This document shows, piece after piece, positions 18,407-26,403 of a stretch of 64,000 nt of DNA. The DNA lies in assembly GCA_011050525.1 (NCBI GenBank), contig DRFO01000017.1:372001-436000 (forward strand). The letters are read 5' to 3'. The stretch is from Halopseudomonas xinjiangensis. Lineage in GTDB: Bacteria; Pseudomonadota; Gammaproteobacteria; Pseudomonadales; Pseudomonadaceae. The stretch's first letter is position 1; every line of letters begins with the position of its first letter. The translations under genes and the position numbers were made by a program. The notes beneath the pieces were generated by a model. The model ran no database searches, was not told where the DNA came from, and saw only the letters and a list, made by a program, of their open reading frames with translations.

Positions 18407-19576
18407 CTAGGGCTTGTTCTGTGAGAGTTCAGTGCCAGGACGCCAGTTATAACCGGCGGACACGATATTGGCTGGAACGCCTTCAGCGTTCATCTGCTTG
18501 CGATAGTCGAGCGAAAGTGGGCTTTCCTCCTCCTTGGACACGTACTGAGTGCCAGAGGTGCGCATGTTCACTTCTTCCGCCACCACCTTGCGGACGAATT
18601 CACGCTGGCTCTTGAATTCGATCATCCTGGGCACAGAGCCTCCCAGAATTTCTGCCGGGTCACGTCGCTCGATCTGCTTGAAGAGATCGCAGGCCAGGTT
18701 AAGCTGGCCGAGCTCATAATCCAGGAACCGCTCCCACATGGCCTTGACGCGGGAATTGTCCTCCTGCTCTACACAGCTATGGTAGGCGTATACCTCCATG
18801 GCCTCGTGAATCAGCCATTTCTCCATGAAAGACTCATCGGGGTCCATTAGCGAGCCGTACTGGGTGACATGCTGTTCTTCGACCGAGGCGATTTCGGCAT
18901 ACAGCTGACGAGCAACAGGATCGGCAAATAAGGGACCGATATTCATGTAGTAGTCATGCGTCTGATACTCGGCCGCGGTGATCATTGCGGCGTGAATTTT
19001 GGTGATCAGCGCGGCATCATCCTTGTTGTAGTTGTCGCGCAGGTCGCTTTCCGGGGCACGATGATGCTCCGAGGTGGGTCGGCCAGGGATGATGTCGGTG
19101 TAGCCTTGCAAGATATTGTTCGCGTCCTTTCCTTCCAGCCGATCAAGCATTGCCGAGTAGCGGTAGAGGTGATCGAAGTCTTCCAGGAGGCCATACCGGT
19201 ATGTTTGCGCCTGATAAGGGTCAGGCTCGTTCTGGGCCACCGCAGCAGTCACTTCAATGGCAACTTGTTCATACGCGACGGTCGTTTCAAGCGGGGAATG
19301 ATCAGATGACAGAAGCCAATTGATGGCAGTCATCTGATGGTGCTCCACCCGGCGAATCTGGGCCAAGGGCAATTGCAGGGACTTATTGAACCGAGCGCCG
19401 AAATGTTTCAATCGCAACGCATCCTGCTCCAAACCATTCATCAGAATCACCCGAACCCGGGTGAATGCATCGTCGTCCAGTTTGCTGATGGGCCTGCTAG
19501 CTAGTTCTTTCCAGGTAAAGGCCTGCTTCTCAAGCGGCGTGCCTTTATTGTCAAAAATTCCAATTAAACCGTGCAT
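18407..19576 (-). CDS. large ferritin-like protein of unknown function
   Basis: 389 residues from the ATG at 19576, chosen because GAGGAGG lies 6 nt before it; a 48-residue upstream in-frame extension lacks such a site. I do not recognise a named family. The middle and C-terminal thirds look all-helical with spaced E and ExxH motifs (IRRVEHHQMTAINWLL, AYEQVAIEVTAAVA, LYAEIASVEEQHVTQYGSLM, LIHEAMEVYAYHSCVEQE) consistent with one or two ferritin-like four-helix bundles. It heads the three-gene leftward operon with the other two diiron proteins. The opposite operon starts 270 bp away. Confidence 0.65.
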   Translation of the reverse strand: MHGLIGIFDNKGTPLEKQAFTWKELASRPISKLDDDAFTRVRVILMNGLEQDALRLKHFGARFNKSLQLPLAQIRRVEHHQMTAINWLLSSDHSPLETTVAYEQVAIEVTAAVAQNEPDPYQAQTYRYGLLEDFDHLYRYSAMLDRLEGKDANNILQGYTDIIPGRPTSEHHRAPESDLRDNYNKDDAALITKIHAAMITAAEYQTHDYYMNIGPLFADPVARQLYAEIASVEEQHVTQYGSLMDPDESFMEKWLIHEAMEVYAYHSCVEQEDNSRVKAMWERFLDYELGQLNLACDLFKQIERRDPAEILGGSVPRMIEFKSQREFVRKVVAEEVNMRTSGTQYVSKEEESPLSLDYRKQMNAEGVPANIVSAGYNWRPGTELSQNKP

Positions 19577-19643
19577 GTATGCCTCCTCAGGCTCGCTTTC
19601 TGTTATGTCCGAGTTATTTAGAGTGCAATGGGCTTCTGTAAAA

Positions 19644-19670
19644 GTAGAAGGATCAAAAAGCCATTGGTTC
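19644..19670 (-). promoter_or_regulatory. weak AlgU-like promoter candidate for the leftward ferritin operon
   Basis: On the minus strand GAACCA (19670-19665), 16 nt, then TCTAC (19648-19644). GAAC and TCT match the AlgU/RpoE consensus GAACTT(N16)TCTGA; the rest does not. The start would be ~60 nt before the gene. Confidence 0.3.
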
Positions 19671-19786
19671 AGTTGTTGGATATACGGATAAATTATGGCG
19701 GAGCGGTTTTTAATGTTCATAAATCAGGGGGTGTAAGCGTCCATTCCGCGTTTGGCCTGATCAGCTTTAAGCAGCAAACGATTCTT

Positions 19787-19813
19787 GAACTTTGAACGAA
19801 TAGTTGTTTCACA
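19787..19813 (+). promoter_or_regulatory. AlgU/RpoE-type promoter of the DUF892 operon
   Basis: GAACTT at 19787-19792, exactly 16 nt, then TCACA at 19809-19813, a close match to the AlgU consensus GAACTT(N16)TCTGA. The predicted start at ~19820 lies 25 nt upstream of the ATG of the rightward operon. Confidence 0.6.
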
Positions 19814-19845
19814 GGATAGATGCCCCCCGTTTCGAGGAGATATCC

Positions 19846-20364
19846 ATGACTGAAACTAACGTGAAAACCGGGACGCTGGTTGACTGGCTTCGTGATGCAC
19901 ATGCCATGGAGCAACAGGCTGAAACGATGCTGAAGGCCCAATCCCAGCGGCTTGAGCATTATCCACAGTTGAAAGCGCGCATTGATCAGCATATTGAAGA
20001 GACCTATGGCCAGCAGAAGTTGTTAGAGGGCTGTCTCCAGCGGCTGGGCGCCAGCCCCTCGGCGGTGAAGGATATTGCCGGTAAGTTGTCCGCGTTTGGC
20101 CAGGGCGTCGCCGGTGGTTTCATGACAGATGAGGTCATCAAAGGGGCGATGAGCGGTTACATTTTCGAGCACATGGAAATCGCGTCATACACCGTGCTGA
20201 TAGCCGCAGCCAAGGCAGTCGGCGATGTGGAGACGCAGCGGGCCTGTGAACAGATCTTGCCCCAGGAAGAAGCCATGGCGGCCTGGCTACGGGATCATCT
20301 GCCTGAGCTAACCACGGCTTTTCTGGGCCGGCTCGCAGATCCCGAGGCAGCGTCCAAGCGATGA
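19846..20364 (+). CDS. DUF892 (YciE-like) ferritin-like protein
   Basis: 172 residues of the DUF892/YciE ferritin-like family, stress-induced proteins with a possible di-metal site. Characteristic features are the opening TLVDWLRDAHAMEQQAETML, then HIEETYGQQKLLEGCLQRLG, and the ligand-rich FEHMEIASYTVLIAAA and LPQEEAMAAWL. GAGGAG lies 7 nt before the ATG at 19846. Its stop overlaps the next gene by 4 nt (ATGA). An AlgU-type promoter lies just upstream. Confidence 0.88.
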   Translation: MTETNVKTGTLVDWLRDAHAMEQQAETMLKAQSQRLEHYPQLKARIDQHIEETYGQQKLLEGCLQRLGASPSAVKDIAGKLSAFGQGVAGGFMTDEVIKGAMSGYIFEHMEIASYTVLIAAAKAVGDVETQRACEQILPQEEAMAAWLRDHLPELTTAFLGRLADPEAASKR

Positions 20365-20636
20365 GCACACCACGGCGGGTCCCAGGACCCGCCTTATCCT
20401 CGCGACTTGCAATATTGAAGACACTGACCTTTGCCGTGGTCCATTTTGCCGTGGCGTTCACCGTCGCCTATCTACTGACTGGCAGTTGGATTACCAGCAG
20501 CTTGATTGCTCTGGTGGAGCCAGCCTGCAACACAATTGCTTTCTATTTTCATGAGCGGGCATGGCAACGTTTCGGTGCAGACCGGTCGGCGCACAAAGGC
20601 TACGGTCATGGCAATTTCTGGAATCGCGACAAGTAG
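20361..20636 (+). CDS. DUF2061 small membrane protein
   Basis: A 91-residue inner-membrane protein with two hydrophobic segments and the DUF2061 pattern: TFAVVHFAVAFTVAYLLTGS, then ALVEPACNTIAFYFHERAW. Function unknown. It is translationally coupled to the DUF892 gene by an ATGA overlap, implying that the two act together. Confidence 0.85.
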   Translation: MSTPRRVPGPALSSRLAILKTLTFAVVHFAVAFTVAYLLTGSWITSSLIALVEPACNTIAFYFHERAWQRFGADRSAHKGYGHGNFWNRDK

Positions 20637-20669
20637 CTCGTCATGAAGGGGGGCGATCATTTCAGAGTT

Positions 20670-20696
20670 GAACCTCTCATCGTCCACCCGGTCACT
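20670..20696 (+). promoter_or_regulatory. AlgU-like promoter candidate before the DUF2892 gene
   Basis: GAACCT at 20670-20675, 16 nt, TCACT at 20692-20696. GAAC and TC of the AlgU consensus are kept at the right spacing; flanking bases deviate. The start would be ~60 nt before the ATG at 20764. Confidence 0.4.
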
Positions 20697-20763
20697 ATTA
20701 TCACAGCAATATCGATGTCATTGCTTTAAACGAAACTCCATTTTCTTGCTAAAGGAAATACAT

Positions 20764-21132
20764 ATGATCCAGCCCAACCAACCGCAGGGTGCCGGTACTA
20801 CGGCTTCCTCTCCCAGTACTGCTGCTGGCAACTCTGTTACTGGCGCTACTGCAGGTAAATCACCAGGCACTTCCAGCATGTCGTCAAACAGCGTGCCGTC
20901 AAAGTCGCCATCGACCAGTAATCAGACCCGCACCTTTTCCGGTGGCGTGACGAACGTGCAGGGTTTTGAGCGTGTAGCTTCCCTCGCTGGTGGCGCACTG
21001 CTGTTATCCAAAGGACTGCGCAAGGGCGGTATTTTCGGCGTGCTAAGTCTGGCCATGGGCGCCGGTGCTCTTTACCGCGGTATATCTGGTCACTGTGAGT
21101 TGAAAGAGAAGTTGGTAAACAAGTCGAGCTAA
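20764..21132 (+). CDS. DUF2892-like membrane protein with Ser/Thr-rich N-terminus
   Basis: 122 residues. The first ~65 are low-complexity Ser, Thr, Gly, Pro and Asn. The C-terminal part (GFERVASLAGGALLLSKGL, then GIFGVLSLAMGAGALYRGIS and GHCEL) matches the short hydrophobic DUF2892 (YgaP-type) domain also found fused to SRPBCC proteins. AAGGA lies 6 nt before the ATG at 20764. It is 47 nt upstream of the DUF2383 gene, probably one transcript. Confidence 0.75.
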   Translation: MIQPNQPQGAGTTASSPSTAAGNSVTGATAGKSPGTSSMSSNSVPSKSPSTSNQTRTFSGGVTNVQGFERVASLAGGALLLSKGLRKGGIFGVLSLAMGAGALYRGISGHCELKEKLVNKSS

Positions 21133-21179
21133 TTCTGTATCAGATAGCACGATGCCCGATCGTTATATAAGGAGTTATT

Positions 21180-21644
21180 ATGAATAATGTAGACAACGCA
21201 AAAGATGTCATTTCAGTGTTGAATGACTTGATCGAAACCAGCAAGGATGGTGAGGCTGGTTTCAAGGTATGCGCTGAGGATGCCAAGCGACTGGATCTGA
21301 AAAATCTGTTTGAATCACGGGCGCAGGAATGCGGGAAGGCTGCGGCTGAACTGCAATCCATAGTCGTGCGGTTGGGCGGTGATCCTGAAGACAGTACCAG
21401 CATGGGTGGTGATATGCATCGTCGCTGGGTGGATCTCAAATCGTCGATTACCGGCAAGGACGACAAAGCCGTGCTTAGCGAATGCGAGCGTGGAGAAGAC
21501 GTCGCCAAGAAAAGTTACAAGCAGGCTCTCGAGAAAAACTTGCCTGCCGACATCCAGGCTGTGGTACAGCGTCAGTATGAGGGCGTGTTGCGCAACCACG
21601 ACCAGGTCAAGGCACTGCGTGATCAGGAAAAGGCGCGGGACTGA
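21180..21644 (+). CDS. PA2169-family (DUF2383) four-helix-bundle protein
   Basis: 154 residues of the DUF2383 family, ferritin-like four-helix-bundle proteins of unknown function seen in stress gene sets. Family features: VISVLNDLIETSKDGEAGFK, then LFESRAQECGKAAAELQSIV, GDMHRRWVDLKSSITG, and CERGEDVAKKSYKQAL. AAGGAG lies 6 nt before the ATG. A strong terminator 19 nt downstream closes the rightward operon. Confidence 0.88.
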   Translation: MNNVDNAKDVISVLNDLIETSKDGEAGFKVCAEDAKRLDLKNLFESRAQECGKAAAELQSIVVRLGGDPEDSTSMGGDMHRRWVDLKSSITGKDDKAVLSECERGEDVAKKSYKQALEKNLPADIQAVVQRQYEGVLRNHDQVKALRDQEKARD

Positions 21645-21662
21645 TATCTGGCAGAAAGTAGC

Positions 21663-21688
21663 AAGGGCAGCCTGGCTGCCCTTTTTTT
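21663..21688 (+). terminator. intrinsic terminator of the rightward stress operon
   Basis: A 9-bp stem AAGGGCAGC / GCTGCCCTT with a 3-nt loop, followed by seven T residues in the run that ends at 21688. Confidence 0.92.
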
Positions 21689-21714
21689 ATGCGCCAGACC
21701 TGCCGTATTAGATA

Positions 21715-21740
21715 CAAAAAAGGGGCATCTTGATGCCCCT
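21715..21740 (-). terminator. intrinsic terminator of the DUF4142 gene
   Basis: On the minus strand AGGGGCATC / GATGCCCCT (9 bp) with a 2-nt loop, followed by TTTTTT. It lies 20 nt past the DUF4142 stop. Confidence 0.9.
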
Positions 21741-21759
21741 CGCTTTTGCTTGCTGCCTA

Positions 21760-22278
21760 CTATTGCTGAGCTTCAGTCATTGCTTGAAGTTCTTGAGCCT
21801 TGGCCAGATGCTCACGCAACTTGGGGAGCATCTCTTCAGCCAGTTTACGCACTTCTTCGTCATCCACGTTTTCAGACGCAGTTTCAAACAGCTCGATAGT
21901 CTGTTCATGGGCAACGACTTGATTGTTGGTATAGGCTTCATTGAAGTCTTCACCATCGCGTAGTTGCAGGATCATTGCCTTGCCTTGATCCATCAGCGTA
22001 GCGTCATCCGACACTTCGAGATTTTTTTCCATGGCAAGGTCACGCATCTTTTCGTTTGCCTTGGTGTGTTCATCAATCATTTTCTCGGCAAAACTGGTGA
22101 TCTCGGTGTTATCGCTTTTTTCGATAGCCAATTTGCTGGTTTCGATCTCGGCAATACCCTTGGCCGTCGCCTCGTCAACAAATTCGGCAGCATCCATACT
22201 CTGGCCCCAGGCAGTGGCTGCGGTGAGCCCAAGAACTGCTGCGAGCAAGCCATTTTTAACGATATGTGCTGTTGTCAT
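21760..22278 (-). CDS. DUF4142 exported helical protein
   Basis: 172 residues with a signal peptide (cleavage near AWG-QSM at ~25) and a DUF4142 ferritin-like helical domain: FVDEATAKGIAEIETSKLAIEKS, FAEKMIDEHTKANEKM and VVAHEQTIELFETASE. These exported proteins are often stress-induced; function unknown. It has its own terminator and an AlgU-type promoter ~125 nt upstream. It extends the ferritin-like theme of the block to the periplasm. Confidence 0.88.
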   Translation of the reverse strand: MTTAHIVKNGLLAAVLGLTAATAWGQSMDAAEFVDEATAKGIAEIETSKLAIEKSDNTEITSFAEKMIDEHTKANEKMRDLAMEKNLEVSDDATLMDQGKAMILQLRDGEDFNEAYTNNQVVAHEQTIELFETASENVDDEEVRKLAEEMLPKLREHLAKAQELQAMTEAQQ

Positions 22279-22618
22279 AATATTTTTCCTTACCGTTTAA
22301 GTTTTCGATGAGACCCGACATCAGCGAGACCTGTTAAATAAATCAGGTTTTCACAATGCTGAAAAACTCCAGGTGCAAACAAATAAGTGAACGTGAGCTT
22401 CACTTCCCTATTGATTCAGCATCTATTTAAAAGTTCGGAATAGGGGATAAATATCGCGGGAGTCGAAGTGGCGTGCTGATTACATTGGGCGTAAAAGTTG
22501 GAACAGTTGTGCCAACTAGGGCTGAGCGTTAGGCCATGGGTCAGGATTTCTCAAGCCGGAGCGATCAGCCCTGGGACGGTTTTGGCAGGCAAGCCAGAAG
22601 TCTCGACAGCCGGAGCTA
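22279..22618. other. 340-bp intergenic region between the DUF4142 and Yip1-family genes
   Basis: No convincing gene. The left half is the probable 5' leader and AlgU-type promoter of the DUF4142 gene. The right half (22490-22618) holds a loose inverted repeat around AGTTGG...CCAACT at 22496-22518 and the tail region of the Yip1 gene, without a clear terminator. Confidence 0.6.
22410..22436 (-). promoter_or_regulatory. AlgU/RpoE-type promoter of the DUF4142 gene
   Basis: On the minus strand GAACTT (22436-22431), 16 nt, TCAAT (22414-22410), against the consensus GAACTT(N16)TCTGA. The leader to the ATG at 22278 would be about 125 nt. Confidence 0.55.
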
Positions 22619-23251
22619 TCAATCCGTCGCTGGCTCTATTGGCGAAGCGAGATATTCGGCTCCGCTTAAGGGGTTCCACCAGAACTCCATGAACGCGAAG
22701 CCTGTTGTCAGTACGACCAGAAACCCGACCGCTAGAATACAGGCTTCATGAAACCGGGTTTCATCGTTGCGCTTAATATGCATGTAGACCGGCATTCCCT
22801 TGAACAGGAGCAAGGCCGAATAAAACACCGCTAACGGGGCGATTATCAGCAGGGACAGCCGATAAGGTATGACCGCTGCGATCCCTCCCAGCATCACAGG
22901 CAGCGCCAGGCATGTGGTAAAGGTAAGGCTGACTGGCAGCGTTGGGCGCCCGGAGGTACGAAAGAGCACCCAGCGCACCACAAACGCCATGATAATCACA
23001 CAGGTAATGAAACCCAGATAAGCCATTGCCGCGAGGTAGAACGCGCTGGCGATGTTCAGATAATGCGTAACCTCACTACCGTACATCGCCCAGCCGATGA
23101 ACGCAGTGCCTATGAAGGTGGAAAGGGCAGGGACCAGGGAAAAGATCAGGAGCACTGGCACAAACCCCCAGGGATTAGTGTCGGCGTGTTGCCTGATAGG
23201 CACCCAGGCAGATGTCGGGGAGGTAAATAGCTTGGGCAACAGTTGAAACAT
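22619..23251 (-). CDS. Yip1-family inner-membrane protein
   Basis: 210 residues with five to six hydrophobic helices and the Yip1-like opening LFTSPTSAWVPIRQHADTNPWGFVPVLLIFSLVPALSTFIG (starting near residue 8). Function in bacteria is unknown. AAGGAG lies 8 nt before the ATG. An AlgU-like element is located 35-60 nt upstream. It is divergent from nadA and is the right end of the stress block. Confidence 0.8.
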   Translation of the reverse strand: MFQLLPKLFTSPTSAWVPIRQHADTNPWGFVPVLLIFSLVPALSTFIGTAFIGWAMYGSEVTHYLNIASAFYLAAMAYLGFITCVIIMAFVVRWVLFRTSGRPTLPVSLTFTTCLALPVMLGGIAAVIPYRLSLLIIAPLAVFYSALLLFKGMPVYMHIKRNDETRFHEACILAVGFLVVLTTGFAFMEFWWNPLSGAEYLASPIEPATD

Positions 23252-23285
23252 TTCGAGCTCCTTGAATTGATACTTTTCAGGTGAC

Positions 23286-23312
23286 GCTGATGTTCTAACC
23301 TTGACTGAGTTC
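23286..23312 (-). promoter_or_regulatory. AlgU-like promoter candidate for the Yip1-family gene
   Basis: On the minus strand GAACTC (23312-23307), 16 nt, TCAGC (23290-23286). Five of six -35 bases and the TC of -10 match AlgU. The start would be ~25 nt before the ATG. Confidence 0.45.
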
Positions 23313-23442
23313 TGAGTTGTTTAGTTCACGCTCGCTCTGGAATGGTCTCCTTAGAGCGGTCGGTTACAGTCTGACAAACTCATCGAGTGGGATCATACTT
23401 TACTCATGGTATTATTCCGGGCCCTCCATTCACTGGTGAAAC

Positions 23443-24501
23443 ATGTCTCAGATACCCGAGCGACTGCTTGTACAGGCCCATCTGGCGGCCAAACAACCAC
23501 CCGCCCTGAGCGATAGCGAGCAGGCTGATTATCTTGCTCGTATCGCCGCTGCGCTCAAGGCCCGCGACGCGGTGCTTGTGGCTCATTACTATACTGACCC
23601 CCTGATTCAGGCTCTGGCTGAACAAACGGGTGGGTGCGTGTCTGATTCGCTGGAGATGGCGCGGTTTGGCAAGGAACATCCAGCCAGCACGCTGGTGGTG
23701 GCAGGGGTGCGCTTCATGGGCGAAACAGCCAAGATCCTGAGTCCTGAAAAGCGCGTGCTGATGCCCACGCTGGAGGCTACCTGCTCGCTTGATATCGGTT
23801 GCCCGATCGATGAGTTTTCGGCGTTTTGTGATCAGCACCCCGATCGCACCGTTGTGGTCTATGCCAATACCTCCGCTGCCGTCAAAGCACGGGCTGACTG
23901 GGTGGTGACCTCGAGTTGTGCCCAAGCTATCGTTGAACACCTGATGGACAAGGGCGAAAAGATTCTCTGGGCTCCGGATCAGCATCTGGGAAGCTACATC
24001 CAGCGCCAGACCGGAGCCGACATGCTGCTGTGGGAAGGCTCATGCATAGTTCATGAGGAATTCAAAGCCAAAGCCTTGCTCGATTTGAAGGCGGTGTACC
24101 CTGATGCAGCGATCCTGGTACACCCTGAGTCCCCCGAGTCGGTGGTGGATCTGGCGGATGTCGTAGGCTCGACCAGTCAGTTGATCAAAGCTACCCAGAC
24201 GTTGCCGAACCCGGTTTTTATCGTGGCTACTGACAGGGGGATCTTCTACAAGATGCAGCAGGGAGCGCCTGACCGGCAGCTTATTGAAGCGCCCACTGCA
24301 GGCAATGGCGCCACCTGTCGTAGCTGCGCGCACTGCCCGTGGATGGCAATGAACACCTTGCCCAGGGTGTTGCAGGCGCTAGAGCAAGGTACAGACGAAG
24401 TGTTTGTGCCCACAGAGCTGATCCCCAGGGCAATCCTGCCGCTGGAGAGAATGCTTAGTTTTACCCGTGCTGCCAGTCTTGCAATGGCAGGTAACGCTTG
24501 A
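23443..24501 (+). CDS. nadA: quinolinate synthase A
   Basis: [4Fe-4S] enzyme that condenses iminoaspartate with DHAP to quinolinate in NAD synthesis. It is 352 residues, the long E. coli-like form. Conserved cluster cysteines lie in [32 protein letters not shown] and [31 protein letters not shown] is the substrate-binding start. Its stop abuts the stop of the convergent M48 gene with no gap. Confidence 0.96.
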   Translation: MSQIPERLLVQAHLAAKQPPALSDSEQADYLARIAAALKARDAVLVAHYYTDPLIQALAEQTGGCVSDSLEMARFGKEHPASTLVVAGVRFMGETAKILSPEKRVLMPTLEATCSLDIGCPIDEFSAFCDQHPDRTVVVYANTSAAVKARADWVVTSSCAQAIVEHLMDKGEKILWAPDQHLGSYIQRQTGADMLLWEGSCIVHEEFKAKALLDLKAVYPDAAILVHPESPESVVDLADVVGSTSQLIKATQTLPNPVFIVATDRGIFYKMQQGAPDRQLIEAPTAGNGATCRSCAHCPWMAMNTLPRVLQALEQGTDEVFVPTELIPRAILPLERMLSFTRAASLAMAGNA

Positions 24502-25962
24502 TCAGAAGTTCTTGATGAGCTCGCGCTGACGTGCGAGATCATCCTTGCTCGCCTGAATACGCGAGCTCATGACAAAATTGTCTCCGGCACGATTCAGCGC
24601 CAGATCCAGTTGCTCTCCCGCCTGATCAAGATCTCCAGCAAGCATGAAGTATTTGGCACGAGCCATATGCAAGCCCAGAATATTGCCGGCTAGCCCCCGG
24701 ATCTCCGCCGCCATGTACCAGATATCGGAATCGTTGCTGCGCTGGCTGGTGAGTTTGTTGCTTACTTGTTCGGCTTCCGCATAACGGCGTGCTCGCAGCA
24801 AGACGTCCGTTTTTGCCTGGAGCAGCGGATAATCGTCAGGATGGATTGCCAGTTGGCCATTGAGGCGAGTCAATGCCTCGTCAAGCCGGTTACGACTGAC
24901 ATCAAGCTCGACCTGGGCAAGGTGAACCGGAATGCTCCTGGGGCGAGAAGTCAGCAACGGCTCTAGCACTTTTTCGGCTTCATCCAGTTGCCCACCGCGT
25001 ATGAGCGCTAGCGCAAGACCGTAGCGCGCGGCTGCGTGGTCTCCATCATGCTCATCCAGCAGAATTCTGAATCGCTGCGCTGCCAGGCCTGGGCTTTGTT
25101 CATATTTCAGCTGCACCCGGGCGCGCATCATCTGATACTCGACACTGTCGCGCCTGCCTTCGCCGGGTAATTGTTCGGCGCGGTTTCTGGAGTCGGCGAT
25201 TCGGGACTGATTGACCGGGTGCGTCAGCAGGAACTCAGGTGGCGTGCGGCTGAAGCGGCTCAATTGGGCCAGGCGTTCGAACATGTCTGGCATGGCGCTG
25301 GGCTCGTAGCCTGACTGCTGCAGATTCTTCAGGCCAATTCGATCAGCCTCCTGTTCGTTCTGCCGGGAAAACCGGCGTTGCTCCTGGATGGCGGCTGCCT
25401 GTGTCGAGGCCAGGGCGGCGAACCCGGCGTCACCGCCGCCAGCTGCGGCCAGGATCACACTGGCCAGCATCGCGGTCATGACCGGTATTTGCATACGTTG
25501 CTGTTGCTGGAGATTCCTGGCGAAATGCCGCTGCGACAGGTGCGCCAGTTCGTGCGCCATTACCGAGGCAAATTCCGCTTCGGTATGGGCGTGCAGAAAC
25601 AAGCCACCGTTTACCCCAATCACGCCCCCCGGCGCAGCGAACGCGTTGAGCTGGGGGCTGTCTATGGCAACAAATGCGAGTCTTCGGTCTTCGAGCTGGC
25701 TGGTTTCGGCCAACGCATAGACATGATCCTCGACAAAATCCTTGAGCAGGGGGTCGTCAAACGTTGGAACGGCGCCGCGCAGCATGGACAGCCACGCCCG
25801 TCCCATCTGATATTCCTGTTCACGGGACATGACCGAGGAACTGGTATCGCCGAGCGACGGCAAATTGTACTCGGTGTTTGCATGAGCTGGCGTGGCAACG
25901 GCAAGGGTGTATATCAACATTGCCTGGACCGACTTGATGAGGACAGTTTTGGTGCGTTGCAT
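24502..25962 (-). CDS. bepA: BepA-like periplasmic M48 metalloprotease with TPRs
   Basis: Periplasmic zinc protease/chaperone of outer-membrane protein assembly (LptD maturation and turnover in E. coli). It is 486 residues: signal peptide (cleavage near AHA-NTE at 28), peptidase M48 domain with HELAH at 137-141 and a downstream NEQEADRIG glutamate ligand, then C-terminal TPRs from ~300. The length equals E. coli BepA. It is tail-to-tail with nadA and divergent from tusA (82-bp gap). Confidence 0.92.
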   Translation of the reverse strand: MQRTKTVLIKSVQAMLIYTLAVATPAHANTEYNLPSLGDTSSSVMSREQEYQMGRAWLSMLRGAVPTFDDPLLKDFVEDHVYALAETSQLEDRRLAFVAIDSPQLNAFAAPGGVIGVNGGLFLHAHTEAEFASVMAHELAHLSQRHFARNLQQQQRMQIPVMTAMLASVILAAAGGGDAGFAALASTQAAAIQEQRRFSRQNEQEADRIGLKNLQQSGYEPSAMPDMFERLAQLSRFSRTPPEFLLTHPVNQSRIADSRNRAEQLPGEGRRDSVEYQMMRARVQLKYEQSPGLAAQRFRILLDEHDGDHAAARYGLALALIRGGQLDEAEKVLEPLLTSRPRSIPVHLAQVELDVSRNRLDEALTRLNGQLAIHPDDYPLLQAKTDVLLRARRYAEAEQVSNKLTSQRSNDSDIWYMAAEIRGLAGNILGLHMARAKYFMLAGDLDQAGEQLDLALNRAGDNFVMSSRIQASKDDLARQRELIKNF

Positions 25963-26044
25963 CGTTGTTGTTTAACCCGTCCGGATAGGAGTGTCTGCGC
26001 GCTGTAACCCAAGGTTATACTGAGGCACCATCAGGAGTCTGCAA

Positions 26045-26299
26045 ATGGTTGTTAAAACTTGTGAGTCGAAGGCCGATCATGTTCTGGATGCCAGGGGAAT
26101 GGCCTGTCCGTTGCCGCTGCTCAAGGCAAAACTCGCTCTGAATGATATGCAGGAGGGACAGATACTGCACGTCAGCGCGACGGACGCCGGGTCCCGACGT
26201 GATTTCCAACGCTTTGCCGAGCTTTCCGGGCATGTACTGGTGGAGCAGCAAGACGTCGGGGACGAGTTTCACTACTGGCTGCGCAAAACTGCTTGCTGA
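26045..26299 (+). CDS. TusA/SirA-family sulfur-carrier protein
   Basis: An 84-residue TusA-fold protein with the CPxP motif as GMACPLPLLKAKL; the active cysteine is C21. Such proteins relay sulfur for tRNA thiolation or molybdenum cofactor and Fe-S chemistry. The P. aeruginosa gene in this place (PA1006, from memory) is needed for molybdenum-cofactor-dependent nitrate respiration. AGGAG lies 8 nt before the ATG. Confidence 0.92.
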   Translation: MVVKTCESKADHVLDARGMACPLPLLKAKLALNDMQEGQILHVSATDAGSRRDFQRFAELSGHVLVEQQDVGDEFHYWLRKTAC

Positions 26300-26403
26300 A
26301 GATGTTCAGACAAGGGGCGCGACGCTAGTTCATTGTGTTGGCCGAGGCGGACCTGACGGCTCCACCCGTTCAGAAAGGCCATAACGAGACGCTGCCTGGC
26401 GCT

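Noticed and set aside
17067-23442. Search for a duplicated tRNA-Lys 3' end (att site) and an integrase
   Set aside because: No second copy of the TTCGAATCCTACACGACCC segment and no integrase-like frame was seen, so mobility is not claimed.
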